DNA of 64,000 nucleotides from Diaporthe sp. PMI_573 (GCA_021399435.1 JAJTUP010000035.1:372001-436000), one strand, 5' to 3'. Positions 1 through 12,189 are shown, numbered from the stretch's first letter. Numbers and translations: made by a program. The notes: generated by a model not told the origin, from the letters alone.

Positions 1-114
1 GGAATCACACCGCACATTGCAGACCACGCCGCGAATGCTTCATAGTTGGACGGAATTCTTACGAAATCTTCTCGCAAACATCCAAACCTCCTCTCTCGTC
101 CCCTTCGTCTCACG

Positions 115-2314
115 ATGGATCCCATCACCCTCATCGGCGCTATTGCCTCAGTAGCGGGCTTGGTGGATATGGGAGCAAAGCTTTGCTCCACCTTACATGA
201 CATGGCAAAGGTTTTCAAAGCCGCGCCGGAAACCATTGACCTAATGAACAAGGATGTCTCCTCGCTACGATCAGTGCTACAACAACTCCAGAGTGAACTG
301 GAAAAGGGAAATTCACACGCCCTAGACTTGCCTCGCGAAACCAGGATCAATCTTCAAAACATCCTCGAGAGCTGCGAACTTGTTTTTGCAAGCTTGAAAA
401 CGATCCTGGACAAGTTTACGAATTATCCAAAGAAGCTCGAAGGAGCGGGGGTAGCAGTTATCAAGATCAACTCAATCAAGATAAGATTCCGATGGATGAT
501 GGAGGAGAGCGAGGTGGTTAGGATTCGCAAGAGTTTGCAAACCCACGTGCAGACGTTGCAGTTGACTTTAACTGCGACTACAGCGTAAGTAAACCCACAA
601 AAGCTTTACATCAGAAACTGACAGCTCTGAATCTAGATTCGTAGTTGCTTATATTCACTACGACACGAAGTACATGATCACTCTACTCGAGGATCTCCAG
701 TCAAATTTTAAGAGAACTGTCACCATAATATCGGAAACCGTAGTAGGTCTCAAAGTTCAGACTCCATTCCAGTCGATAATACATAACCCTTCAACGACGT
801 CGAATGCTCCACAAGGGATTGAACCGCTCATGGCAGCAGCTGTCATCACTGATCAGGGGCCGAATGAAGAGCTACTCCCTGGACCTAGCGCTCCCAGTAA
901 CGAGCCAACATCAGTACCAACAGGAGAAATCAACGAGCCGGGATCAGTACAGGTTAAACCGCCGGACCCGCAGCATGCTTCTGTTTCAAGATTGACAGTA
1001 TCGAATCAAGGGCAACGCGCCTCGAAACGCCGTCGACCAGTCATCGCCGTGCCCGGCGAAACGCTCTTCGTGGCTGCTCGAGCAGGAGACAAAGAAATCT
1101 TTTTACAGATCCTTCAGACTGGAGCAAAGATAACCGAAGTTGAGGCAGATGGCACAACCGTTCTCCAGGCTGCAGCGGAAGCGAACAGTCTGGATGTTGT
1201 CCTGTCACTGCTCTTTTTCGGGGCAGACCCGAACCTGGGAGGTGGGCGAACGCGCAGTCCACTTCTAGCGGCCACGGACAGACAGCATGCACAGGTCGTG
1301 GCTGCTTTGTTGGAAGCAGAGGCAGATCCGAGTGCATTTTACCCCGAGGCTGCTCCCTGGTTGAAAAGCGCATTTCATAGCGCCTTATCCCATCGAAACT
1401 CCGGGATTCTATCTATGCTGCTAGGTGCAGGCGCAGACCTAAAGAAGGTCCCCGGCCTCTTGCACCATGCCTGTTCTACAGGGACGCTTGACTCTGTTAA
1501 GCAACTCTTAGCCACCGACCTAGACATCAACGGGCTTTGTGATAACTGGACCTTTTCTGCAACAGCACTACAGGTATCAGTGTTTAGTAACCGTCCTGAT
1601 ATTGTCACGCTCCTCCTGGACCACAAGGCAGATCCTAATATTGCTTCTCCGACTACTGTGCCTTGGCAACGCAGTCCGCTTTTTGCAGCCGTACATGCGA
1701 AAAATCCCGAGATACTCTCAACACTGCTGAGCATGGGTCCAAATGTAAATGCAATCCCCGGTCTGTTGCATTATGCATGTTCTATTGGGACGCTTGACTC
1801 TGTTAAGCAGCTCCTAAATACCGACCTGGATATCAACGCGCTTTTCGATAACGGGACCTTTGCTGCAACGGCACTGCAAGCATCAGTATCCAATACCCGC
1901 AGTGACATTGTTAGGTTTCTCCTAGACCACAAGGCAGATCCTAATGTTACCTCGCCAACATCTGTACCTTGGCAACGCAGTCCACTCTTTGCAGCTGCCT
2001 ATGCGAAGAACCCCGAGATACTCTCGATGCTTCTAGCCGCAAACGCAGACCCAAAAGGCGTTCCGGGGCTCCTCCCATATGTTGCCGAAAACAGTGGGCT
2101 AGAGTTCGTAAAGATTATGGTCGAGGAGGGAGAGGCGGACATCAATTCTGTGCATGAGAAGTTGGGGACTGCGTTACAAGTTTTCGCGGCGAACGGCCAA
2201 CGAGATGCCTTGGTATACTTGCTCGACTTGGGAGCGGTAGATATTGATGGGTCTGCATTAAATGCTGCGATAGCGAATAGACATCAGCACTGCACGGTCG
2301 AGCTAATTAGCTAG
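115..2314 (+). CDS. STAND-type N-terminal domain plus ankyrin-repeat protein
   Basis: Two exons (115-584 and 637-2314) join across a 52-base intron with a GTAAGT donor and CTAG acceptor, giving 715 residues. The start begins MDPITLIGAIASVAGLVDMG, the opening typical of fungal STAND/NLR N-terminal domains of the PigL_N or Helo-like kind, and the helical domain covers about residues 1-160. A low-complexity linker with a basic RASKRRRP stretch near residue 285 follows. Ankyrin repeats run from about residue 297 to the end. No NACHT or NB-ARC nucleotide-binding domain lies between, so this is an adaptor-like or NLR-derived architecture. Fungal relatives act in non-self recognition and programmed cell death; that role is inference here. 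Two exact-length 306-base tandem units lie inside the ankyrin region. The reading frame is intact. Confidence 0.88.
1448..2059 (+). repeat. Tandem 306-bp (102-codon) duplication in the ankyrin region
   Basis: Positions 1448-1753 and 1754-2059 are in-frame tandem copies. Each begins with a PGLLH-type segment and contains TGTLDSVKQLL, LLDHKADPN and VPWQRSPLFAA. A third partial unit starts at 2060. The copies have diverged mainly at single codons, so the duplication looks fairly recent. Confidence 0.9.
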
Positions 2315-2927
2315 AGAGGTATATCATCACATCAGAGTGGTTTGAGGGAGGTGAAGGAAATGAACGAGTTGGTATCGCATGTCGTTCACAGTGGTGGGCT
2401 TGCAAAAAGTATTGCAGGATGGCAAGTTTCTCGACTCAGCTTAGCGTGCTTCCCCCCTATGATGTAGGCCCAATAGCTCTTGTGGGACCTTCAATCTGTC
2501 AGAGAATACTATTGGCCGTCGGGTCTCTCACCGCGTATTGGGATTCAATGGCCAAGTATTCCTTGTGGCATGGCAGTGAAGTTTAAGTTTCGTGTTGCGA
2601 ATTTAATACTTGTCATGTCACGAACTGATCTAATCATTTCTGACACAACTCTGTAAAATATATCTGCTTGCAATCTGGGAAGCAAGCGACATAAAAGAAG
2701 CAACATAGAGAGGAACCTGCATATACGCCGCGGGAGCAAGTTTCTGAGGACGCGTCACGGAAAACTCATCTGCATGACATCAAACTGAAATTCGCACTGT
2801 TCAGCCGTGTCTGAGCTGCTGCTCGATATCCGATGTCAATAGCCTCTACTTCCAGCTCAAAATTTCGAGATCAGTCTTGATCCCAGGGCCAGTGCCGGCA
2901 AAATTTCAGTCTATTCCATTGCTGTCA
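2315..2927. other. Gap after the ankyrin gene, nothing recognised
   Basis: This stretch is the presumed 3' untranslated and intergenic DNA. I see no conserved protein segment on either strand. Confidence 0.5.
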
Positions 2928-4169
2928 TCACACTACTCCAGTAGTTGCGTACCTTTTAAGCGGCTTTAGGGCCCTGGTCGGGGCTTCAGAACAGGTAGAC
3001 GCGTCTTGCATGGTGGTCGTCAACAAGTATAGTATATCTTGCAGAAAAAAACTTACATTTCGAGATTCCTTGCTGATCCCTGCCTCACGCGTCGTGCCTA
3101 AGGCGTTTTGAAGGTCTCTGCTGCGGTCCTTCGCGGTCCTTCTATGATGCGCTGGACTCTCCGCTGCTGTTTTTTCCTTTGTTCGGACTGCGCCATCTGA
3201 GGTCGGCTTTGTCTGATATTTTGGACCCATGCTAGTCTGAAAGGTATCAAAATAGGGCCGATGCGGAGAGTCGAAGCCCGCTACAGTAGGATTCATAGGT
3301 CGCTGCCAGGCCGAGTAACCCGCACTGGGTAGGATTTGATGCCCCGGTAATGGTCCCGTGGAATGGCCTGTGCTGTAGGCGCTCAACGCGAAACTGTCAA
3401 ATCCTGCTGCGGGATAGTCCGATGATAGGATGGACGGTAATCCGAATCCGTCCAAAGACGCTGGGGGGTACTGGAATTGCTCGACTGTGGCGCTGGGTCT
3501 CTGCATCGAATTACCTGGCGAGTTGGATGATGTTGAAGAGCAGATTTGCGACGTGCTTGGAGCTTCCAGTGGCTGTTCTATTTGCATCGCGAATCGACGC
3601 ACCGGCGAAGAGAGATCAAACCGATCCGGAAGAGGTTTGAATCTGAGCCAACGTAAGGTCTCTGGTTTTTCTTCTCGACTGACACACCATTGGGGGAACA
3701 ATTTAAAGAAGGAATCTTCATTAGGGCATGGCGGTGGACTTTGCTTTGAGACTTCGTTTCTCAGCGGTGGTATTGAATCGATTACGTTCCAGCACCATGC
3801 TGAGGGCAGCTCCGAAGCAAGGAAATCAAAAGCGATGCTCGCGCCACAACCAAAAAGAAGGATACGGACATCACCCTGCTGAGATTCTGTGAATTCCTTG
3901 CAGTGCATGGCCGTTGAATTTAGGGAAACATGCGAATGAAAGTTCTGGGTCAAGGTATTGGGGATCACTTGCTGCGAAATATATAATGTCCTCGACGGAA
4001 GGCAAGTGTGCCCAATCCCCGGGTATGTGGCACTAGCCGCAGCAAGCGCTCTACGAAACACCCTCAGCTCGTGATATCGAACTAGACTCGTAGCATAAGA
4101 GAGTTTACCTATGCAAAAGTACGACGGAATGACCCAGAGCAGAGAAAGTGGGCTAGCAAGCTGCAGCAC
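2928..4169 (-). CDS. Uncertain proline/serine-rich protein
   Basis: A 413-residue frame is open on the minus strand, longer than expected by chance. The family was not recognised. The middle (about residues 200-330) is rich in Pro, Ser, Tyr and Gly, as in a disordered activation region, and is followed by a basic stretch (RTKEKTAAESPAHHRRTAKD). Near the 3' end a GTAAGT donor sits just after the KESRN codons at about 3054, so the last 40 codons may be replaced by another exon. The N-terminal 80 residues look non-coding and the true start may be an internal Met. A short frame just upstream (4428-4198) could be a 5' exon. It may be a regulatory protein lacking a visible DNA-binding domain, or a decayed gene. 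Confidence 0.35.
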   Translation of the reverse strand: MLQLASPLSLLWVIPSYFCIGKLSYATSLVRYHELRVFRRALAAASATYPGIGHTCLPSRTLYISQQVIPNTLTQNFHSHVSLNSTAMHCKEFTESQQGDVRILLFGCGASIAFDFLASELPSAWCWNVIDSIPPLRNEVSKQSPPPCPNEDSFFKLFPQWCVSREEKPETLRWLRFKPLPDRFDLSSPVRRFAMQIEQPLEAPSTSQICSSTSSNSPGNSMQRPSATVEQFQYPPASLDGFGLPSILSSDYPAAGFDSFALSAYSTGHSTGPLPGHQILPSAGYSAWQRPMNPTVAGFDSPHRPYFDTFQTSMGPKYQTKPTSDGAVRTKEKTAAESPAHHRRTAKDRSRDLQNALGTTREAGISKESRNVSFFLQDILYLLTTTMQDASTCSEAPTRALKPLKRYATTGVV

Positions 4170-7100
4170 ATTTCTCTGCTACAACACCGAAATCATGTTA
4201 CTTTGACTCAAGGTAGGAAATACTCCGGCAGTCTGGATCGTCAAGGCAAGCTGGGGACATCCTTCCATGACAAGGGCCAGGCGGAATGATTGGCTGAGGC
4301 TCCAAGCTTAGTTGTGCTGTTGGTGACGGCCTCTGTGAGCTGCAGAAGTCGGCCGGGTCCTCGGAAAAATATCCAGGATCAATTCCCGATAGAATACATT
4401 TTCGCCATTTACAAATGCATGGGGCCATCCTGCTTATATTATCTTGGACCGAGACGATTGTAATCTAAGCAGGACATCTTATGATAATAAAAGGTGAGGA
4501 AAGCTTTAGCATGGAAGGGAAATGGTGGGCACATCATAGATTAGAGGGTCATGAAAAACCACTGTTGGCGGCGAGACTCAACCGGCAGCTAGGCACAGAT
4601 CCGACGCCGCAGGCAGACTTCAGGGCTGTCCCAGAATCATAATCACTTCGGACCATGTGGCTCCTCATGAACAAGACGTCACGTCCAGAGAAGCAGCGGA
4701 GTTGCAGCAGCAGGCGCCGCAGGGCTGGACGAATTTAGCGTAACAGACAGTCGGTACCCAACGAACATGTTGTTTTACCTGAACCGGTTTCGGCATTCGT
4801 CTGATTCGTTGCGTCTTAGAAGGACCAGTCGGCCCTACCTGCGACCTTATAGTCGGCCGCGCTGAACTTCCTTTGGTGCTTGACTTGGCCCCCGACTGGT
4901 ATTCGGTTTTACCAGACGGACCAATAAACTCGCGTTCAGTATAATAGTAGAGCCTCAATTTCGGTCTTCGTTCATCCTCCCCGAGAAGTATTGGCACATT
5001 TACCGAGGCTACGTGGTACTGTACTGACTGTACTGTAAAGGAAGTAACCAGAGAGAGGAATACCAGGACCGTAATGCTGCGACTCCGCATTGATCCCTGC
5101 CCTTTTCACCCTCCTTTACGAGCAGTGCAACGTTGGCTGCGGGCATTGCATTGGCTCGGTAACCCGGAATCATTGTCAGACCAAAGTGAAATTGTGTCTC
5201 CACATTCGTGCCCACAGACCGGCTTGCCGCAGAGATGTTGTGCTCTCCTACGCGATTGGTGCCGTACACCGCTGTGCTATGGACTTGGAAAAAGCACAGT
5301 GTATGGTCTCCCGTGGAGGAATTTCGCCTGCCTCCACTGCGGTTAGCCTTGAGCTTCTTGCGTGTGTGGTTCGCACGCATTTGTTTGCGCTCACAATTGC
5401 TCCTCTTCTCATGGTTTCAAACTGCACAGCTGTTTGCTTTTCTGGCAGAGTGGTCGCGGCGGCTAGTGCTGCAGGAATTCTTGAGACTTTTCGACCAAAC
5501 GAAAGGATCAGGCTGGATGACAGCAGATTTGAACACCAACAGGCGGGCAGTAGAGTGTAATGTGCGGTGTACCCCCTTCCAAACGTTCAAGGTTCTCCTC
5601 TTGCGAAGATGAAGAATGGGCTTGATTGGCCTGCAAAAGAACCGCGGTGCCCTAGGCAGTGACGTTTCGAATTTTTCACACAACTACTGAATTGCAGATA
5701 TTCATTGCCTACCATTCCGCCGAAGACAAGCACCCTAGCTTTGTCGTCGCAGTATAGAGGCACCAGTTTTGGCTGACAGATTGCAACGTTGACATTGATA
5801 CCCGATCATAACGCGAGGCCATAAGGGGAGGGGGGGCTTGGGCCAACAGCCTTGATCTATTGAGGCATCCGACGCACCAGAAAGCCCGCAGAAATGTAGC
5901 CTTGTGATATGTAGCTGATCCGTCGTATTCAATCGGCCAGAATCGAACCGCCCTCCTTGGCGTGGCACACGAGCGCAGTCACGCTTGTAATACTATATCC
6001 ACGTCCTTTCCCGTTGACACCACCACCTGCTCCATTTGGCCAATTAGCTCGTTGCTTTAAGTCTAGAAACAAATACTACTGGAAGCTGAGCAGAAGGGCG
6101 TACAGTAGTGATTCTGTCGCCTCAATTCAAGTGGCTTTCGATCGGATCTCGATGGCAAATGGTGTCTCGAGTGCTTCATTGATGTTCGTGTTTCTTCACA
6201 CCATCCAGAGTGGGAAAGGCCCTCCGACGCCAGCCGTACCTCGTGAACCAACCTGCAGGAGGCAAAGTGCACTGATGTGCAATGTCTGCAATTGGATGGA
6301 CTTTTATGTCAGGGTCACGATGACGGTGGCTAATGGTGTCCCGTACAGTACTGTACCACCTGTAGTTCTAGGAACATTTTAGGGACTACGGTACTGCGAT
6401 GGGGTGCTGTATTTCGTAACTTCGCCGAGTCTAAAAGGCAACGGCGAACGGCTGTGGTGTCCACGTACCAACAGAGCCTTCACAGCCTGAGTCCAGCCTG
6501 AGCGGACCTGCACTTCCGACAAGACGCCTGCAGCCGTTTATGCCATTATGCACCTAATCTTCGATGCAATTCATCCTCTATTGGAGGTTGGTACCGTGCT
6601 TGGCTATTAAATCAGGGCTGCCCGCTTTCGATGAAATCTCATGTCTCATTGACAGGTTTTTAAGGTATGTGGGACGGGACACCCCCACCCCCTGCATGCG
6701 ATCTTGAGAACACACCAGAGATGGGGCCTGAAGAGACACAAACCAGGCTTTCACACACACACACACACACACAATTTATTAACGCCCGGGTGGCAGAGCC
6801 GAAAGGGCAACTATCGCTAGCATCTGAGTACACTTCTTAAGTTGATCACTGGTCACCTAAAAACAGGCTTTCACAGCGTTGCAAATGCTGCCTGGAGCAA
6901 GAGCGATCACACCGCAGCGTCGACGGCGAGTGATTGGAATTTGGTATAGCGTGGGGCTTCTCTAGCGTGACAGTGCATCGGTAACCAATAGTGTGCCTGC
7001 AAGCCTTCCAAGACGCAATCAATGCAGTCAAAGTTGCCAAAACAGGTTGTTCTCAGGCTGCGCAATTTATTTCGATGGCGCGTACAATAGGCGCGGCTGG

Positions 7101-7709
7101 GACTACGGAGAAAAGTATGAATTTAGACATGCATCAAACTAGGCAGCAGCGGAAATAAGGCTGGACGGAGGGGCCCCGGAATTCGGATCGGTGCGCTGCC
7201 AAGCCAGCCAGGAGCCGCCAGGAGCCGAGACATGCTGAATAGCTCATCTGATTCTTAAAAGGGTATGGGGTGAGAAGCAGAGGCGAACCAACAGAGAGAA
7301 CGAGATGCGGATCGAGGTGACCTCGAGTGGGAAGTACATTGGAATGTGGTAGGTGTGCAAGTTTGGGATCGTTTAGACACACGTCTATGACCCCGCATTT
7401 CAGGTAGGTCATGTGAACGCTGCGCCGTAATTTAAAGGTCCCATCCCAGCTTTCCTTGACGGTACCGTACTGTCTAGAATATCATTCGATTCAAGCCAAC
7501 TCTGAAAGGTGGACGCAAGAGGCGGTTGATGTCTGGTCAATCAATGTAGACCAATTGATTCCAGTCGAACATGGACCATGAAGTGTCTACCGCAGTGCTA
7601 ATTCGCGATAGGCCCACCGATGGAGGGGGTAATAGCAGTCAGGATACATTCCGGAGAAGCAGCCACTCTGACCGGGCGAATTAAACAAGCACAACGGGAG
7701 ACAATGTAG
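4170..7709. other. Gene-poor stretch with no recognised coding domain
   Basis: Only short overlapping open frames occur, on both strands, and none resembles a known family. The stretch holds a CA repeat near 6752 and a 14-base palindrome GTACAGTACTGTAC at 6343-6356. Related TACAGTAC motifs recur near 7743-7775. Confidence 0.5.
6752..6773. repeat. (CA)11 microsatellite
   Basis: An uninterrupted run of CA dinucleotides about 22 bases long, visible directly. Confidence 0.95.
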
Positions 7710-8932
7710 CGGGGTCGTTCTCAACTAAGTCGCAATGATGCGTACTGTAACTACAGTACTCAGCTACAGTACAGTATCGAAGAGCTGGTCAAAGGAGATG
7801 TTGAGAAATACGTTAGGGCGGCGCTGGAGGATCGAGATCTAGCCAGCTGGGGCAGAGAAGAGAAGGACAAGATCAAGAAGAAACTTCTTTCTTTCAAGGA
7901 GCGGTAAGTAAAAAAAAATCACAATAAAAAGGGGACGGCTTATATGATAATAGAAGGTTCCGTTGGGCAGACCTACAGATGAAGCGTTTTGCCAAATGTG
8001 CCAAGACCGAAGATTTGCAAGCTGCATTGGACAGCGTTCCGCCGGACTTGGAAAGCGCATACCAGCGAGCATTCGAGGGGATCGAGACCGGTCACCAAAA
8101 AGACGTCAGGAAAATAATGAGATGGCTTGCTGTGTCGCTCGAACCACTCAGTAGTCGACAGATTGCGGCAGTCGTTGGTTACCGAGCCCCCGAGTTTGTA
8201 AACAGGGTGTGCACTTCCCTTCTTGTTACGAGCATCATTAAGAACACAGACGACATCATCACGTTGGCTCACTTCTCAGTGAAAGAGTTTCTTATCGTGC
8301 GGCTTCATGAGGAGGCTAGCAGTCGATGGTACCAGTTTTCTAGTGAACTGGCGCACAGGGAGATCGCATTGACTGCCCTTGAAGCATTACTAGAGCCAGA
8401 GGGTCAGTGGAGGCTAATTCTCCACTACGCAGCCAAACACTGGCCACAGCATGCGAAAGAGGGACTAAAGAAAGACAAGGATGAGATGCTCGAAGGGAAG
8501 ATCGATGAAATCTTGAGCCAGGATCATCAAGCCCACTTTAGAGGATGGCTTGAGATCAGCGATCTTGATGCTGACGAATGGATAGTGACTAGCAGGCGGG
8601 TGAGGAGAGGGGACCAGCTTTATTACGCCTCACTTCTGGGGTTTGAGAAAGCGGTCCATCGACTATGGGCTAGTGACTCATGTCATTTAGCACCACAGGG
8701 AAAATATAGCAACCCCCTTAATGTGGCAGCGATATTGGGTAACGTGAGAATTGTGCAATGGTTGGTACAAAAACACGAAAATCCAGCTGCGTACGTCAAC
8801 CTCGTCGAAGTTATTCAGCACAGTTCAACGACAATAATACAGACTAAGACGGCACTATTACTCGACCGACGAGGAGACCAAGTCACCGTCACGGACAAAG
8901 TGGTCGAGGCTGCAGCAGGAAACGAAATTTAA
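7710..8932 (+). pseudogene. 5'-truncated NACHT/NLR protein relic
   Basis: An upstream open segment (7710-7903) joins to 7954-8932 through a 50-base intron (GTAAGT donor, ATAG acceptor). It encodes the C-terminal half of a fungal NACHT module. IEELVKGDVEKYVRAAL matches the sensor/arm region; RFRWADLQMKRFAKC and LPSTYERI-like text (VPPDLESAYQRAFEGI) lead into the winged-helix segment MRWLAVSLEPLSSRQIAAVV, then SVKEFLI. The C-terminus resembles the start of an ankyrin array (LNVAAILGNVRIVQWLV). The P-loop half of NACHT and any effector domain are missing, and no in-frame ATG precedes the fragment before a stop at 7707. The 5' break falls next to a TACAGTAC-rich sequence. NLR proteins of this kind act in fungal heterokaryon incompatibility; this copy is probably dead. 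Confidence 0.8.
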
Positions 8933-8956
8933 GACTTTTATAACTCGAGCCTGCGA

Positions 8957-9125
8957 CTATCCGGGTCTACCGATTCTTGAGCTTCGTGCTGTACCTAACC
9001 TGTAAACAACCAACAGCCCTCTCTTGGAATTGTTCTTTGTGTTGTGTGTGAATATCTTTCCATGATAGCCTCGGTCCTTCAGTGTAATAATTAGGATATC
9101 CTCTTCAGGAGTAAAGTTGCTTCTT
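8957..9125 (-). pseudogene. Myb/SANT-like DNA-binding domain relic
   Basis: Read on the minus strand, FTPEEDILIITLKDRG matches the first helix region of fungal Myb-like proteins. In a second frame, about 30 codons on, GCLQVRYSTKLKNR matches the conserved recognition-helix end. The two halves are in different frames, so at least one indel has broken the domain. Nothing else of the gene is seen. Confidence 0.6.
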
Positions 9126-9129
9126 GCCG

Positions 9130-11339
9130 TGCCTCGCTTACTGGAAAGACTCGGGACACGGCCATAGCCTGCCCGGACCCCTAACTGGTCGCCGCCATCG
9201 AGCAACAACGCGCCGAGGAACGTTCGCGGGCAAGAGCCGCAAGACTACGAATGCAAGAGCAGGCGGCTAAGGCCTTAAAGACTGGCCAGAGGTAGTCACA
9301 AGGAACAATATCCGTAGCACCCCAGCGCCATTGGCTCTGTGCAGTCTTCTGTTGCTGATGTCCCAACTTCAGCTCCTCTACCCGGATCGCATATTCACAA
9401 GCAAGACTCGGCCGAGTCTTGCTTGTGAAGACCAGCCTCTGTAAGAGCCTCCACATACAGTGCCTTGAGCGTCTTGTTACCTTCAATCGCCTTCCCAAGC
9501 TGCTGCGGCTCTTTGGGAGGTTAGCCCCAGCAACCGATTGATTTCGCTTTGGGTAAGCGTGTGATTTGAGGCCGCTATCTAAGATGTGGAGACCTATTTC
9601 CGCCACCCTAGCCACCTCAGCTTAGTTGAATTCCCGGGCAGCAGAACATGAAAGCAGCGAGCACGGTCCGGCTGGAGTACCCAATTTATCATGCTCCTTT
9701 CAACTGGTACAGTACTGTACCGAACTCGGGGACAAGACGAAAGAGCCACCTGGGATATTAAGTATTGATTCGCTGGCTGTCACAAATGGCCTATGCCTTT
9801 TGTGCGCTCATTGGCGCAGAGCCGGTGGATAATCCATCAGTCACAGACCACCCAAGTCTGGGTAGTGCTGGTCCTGGAGGGCTACAGTGATTTCATCTGC
9901 AGTGTGCAGACCTGAGGTTTGAGGCATGATTGGCATCGTTCAGAGTTGAATGCTGATCTGGCAACTGTAAGGCTCAAAGCTTGCCTCCACGATTCAAATG
10001 CGCTGCTAAATGCGTGAAGAAAGTATTGTGAACTATAATAAGTCCCTGCACCCAGGAAATATGTTATTTCTGGTATGGTAGGCTATGAAGACCTTAGCCT
10101 GACCGACGAGGCCTGGTATTGGGATCTCGGGATAAAGCTGCTTTGGATGTACACATAGCCATGTCCCAGGGCTGGCTCACTTACCTACCCACCAGATTGC
10201 CAGGGTGGGTTGGATAATGTTTTCGAAATTCGGGTACAGTCCTGTACAAGCGATATAGAAACGTAGAATATCTGTATGCAACTGATCTGACTCCCTTTCC
10301 GATGATGCTTTCTGCATGCATGTGCATTTTAAGCAGGAAATCGAAGAGCAATTAGTACAGCGGGGAACGAGCATATGCCTCCTCTACTCAGCATCAATGC
10401 AGTCCCTAATTTCGCACACAGATTGATTCATTTTCGCATTGGTTTTTGTTAGAGAATTGGTTGAGTTGGTGTTAAATAAAACCTGCATCATGACGACGTC
10501 TGCCTCTGTTCATATTGTTGCTTTAGGGAACAGCAGACGGGGCATCTTGCCTAAGGATATAAGTTGGCTGCTCCCATTTGGCCCACCCCTCCCTTCGGCC
10601 GCCCCAAATCGCCTGCCCACCACAGTTACTAACCATGTTCCTCGTCATCTTTTCATCTTTCGAACCACCCGCTCATTCAAAATTTCTTGCTTTGCGTTGT
10701 CTCTCTAGAGCGGTGCTGAACTGCGCTTGCGCTGCGCTGGCGCTTCCGGAAATGTTGGTAGAGTTCCATCTCCTTCTTACGAAGCAAACACTACACACGT
10801 CCCTACTCCTAATATCTACTATCTTAGCCCCCCAGTTTCGAACTCCGACCCTCGAAGTAGCTCTTACGTCTCGGTCGCAGGCTTCAGCAACAACAAGGCG
10901 TCGTCCAAGGCAAAATGTGACAAGAAGACGCGTGCAATACCTGCAAGCAAGTGGGCAAGCACCGTTGCGGAAGACACATCCGGAAATAGCATCTGCTGAG
11001 TGTTACCAGAAAAAGCCTATCAACACGCCGCCTCCGCTGAAATGGGTGTTTAAGTACACAATTGTACATATGTGTCGATCCTCGCATCATCCTCGTCCTG
11101 CTCGACTTGATTATGGCGCTGCCTAGCATCAATCGGCCAGAATGACGCCCAGATGAGACAAAAGACCTGAGGATGACGCTTTATTTTCCTTCCCTGCCGG
11201 TACAAGGGAGGGGAACATACATGCTAAAGTTCAGCTTGTCAGGTTGGTTCTATTTGTCCAGAACATGCAACTTCCCGCGCCTAGAAGTCATAGAACCAGG
11301 CTACCCAGGAAGGAGGGCAGGCCGGAAGCAGCCAGAAAA
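9130..11339. other. Intergenic or decayed DNA, no intact gene
   Basis: Short frames only. It includes the 36-bp palindrome and a 16-base GTACAGTACTGTAC-type palindrome at 9706-9721. On the plus strand around 9185-9290 a short Glu/Arg/Ala-rich helical stretch is open, but no family could be assigned. A pyrimidine-rich stretch with an upstream GATATAAG at about 10556 looks like a promoter and leader without a clear gene behind it. Confidence 0.45.
9394..9429. repeat. Perfect 36-bp palindrome
   Basis: Each 18-base arm reads TTCACAAGCAAGACTCGG and meets its exact reverse complement with no spacer. It lies in sequence that carries no recognised gene. It could extrude as a cruciform or mark the junction of an inverted duplication. 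Confidence 0.9.
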
Positions 11340-11807
11340 ATGACCGAAATATCTAAGCCGCTTAGCGAATTAGTCAAAGGTGAAGACCCGCCCATGCTTG
11401 ACATCGAATCATACGTACACCGTCCAGAATGCGAGAGGAAGGATGAAGTCGAAAAGGGCAAAGCTCAAGGCAGAGTTAAACGTCCTTTGAACGCTTTTAT
11501 GTTGTACGTTAGCGATGTCAGGACATATCACGCCCAGGGTGTACCTATAACATGGCATAGAGATCAGCTACAGTCTTTTCTGGCAGATCACGACGGTTGT
11601 CACGAGTCAGTCATCACATCACTTGCCCTTGGAGCCCATGGTCGCTCTCAGACCGGGACCGTCACCTTTCGGAGCGGGACGCGGCTCCTGAAGACCGTTC
11701 GAGGAGGCCTTCAGCCTGGTGTGGACACCACGACGCTCATATACTGCAAGCGTGGCATGACGAACGTGGAAACGACTGTCAAGCAGGCCAACCCGGACCC
11801 GAGATGA
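11340..11807 (+). pseudogene. HMG-box transcription factor relic
   Basis: From the ATG at 11340 the frame encodes an N-terminus ending in KRPLNAFMLY at residues 47-56, the beginning of a fungal HMG box. The preceding segment (LDIESYVHRPECERKDEVEKG) is also typical of this family. Directly after FMLY (11508) the homology stops. A degenerate downstream match (HHLPLEP, like SWPLEP of helix 2) appears near 11615 in another frame. Either an intron with a GTTAGC donor was lost to mutation or the gene has decayed. HMG-box proteins of this type regulate mating or development; this copy would not fold a complete box. Confidence 0.55.
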
Positions 11808-12189
11808 AGAGAGCGATCCGAGTATCGAAGACAATAAGACTGCTAGCCGGCACCCGAGCCGTGAAGATATATGAGAGAAGAGTGTACTAGGTCTGCGTAC
11901 TGAAACACTACAAAGTGGTCTGTATATTCCTGACCCGACTCGGACTCCCCGAGAGCCTGCTCGGCGACAGCCGTAATGGCTCTCTTTTCCTTTTTTCGCA
12001 GCATCACATCATGTTCGAACGACGCAGACTCGTTCCATTTGATATCGCTGATATGGTCGACAGCCACTTCGGCTGCGTGTTGTGTTCGGTTAGAAACGGC
12101 TTGAGTAGGAAGCAGGAATAGTCTTTAAGAGTAAGACCGTCTACTCTAAGGGTAAAAGAAAAAGGGGAAACAAACCAAAATGGCGCAAG

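Noticed and set aside
3430..3882. 150-codon plus-strand frame
   Set aside because: Overlaps the longer minus-strand frame and shows no conserved motif.
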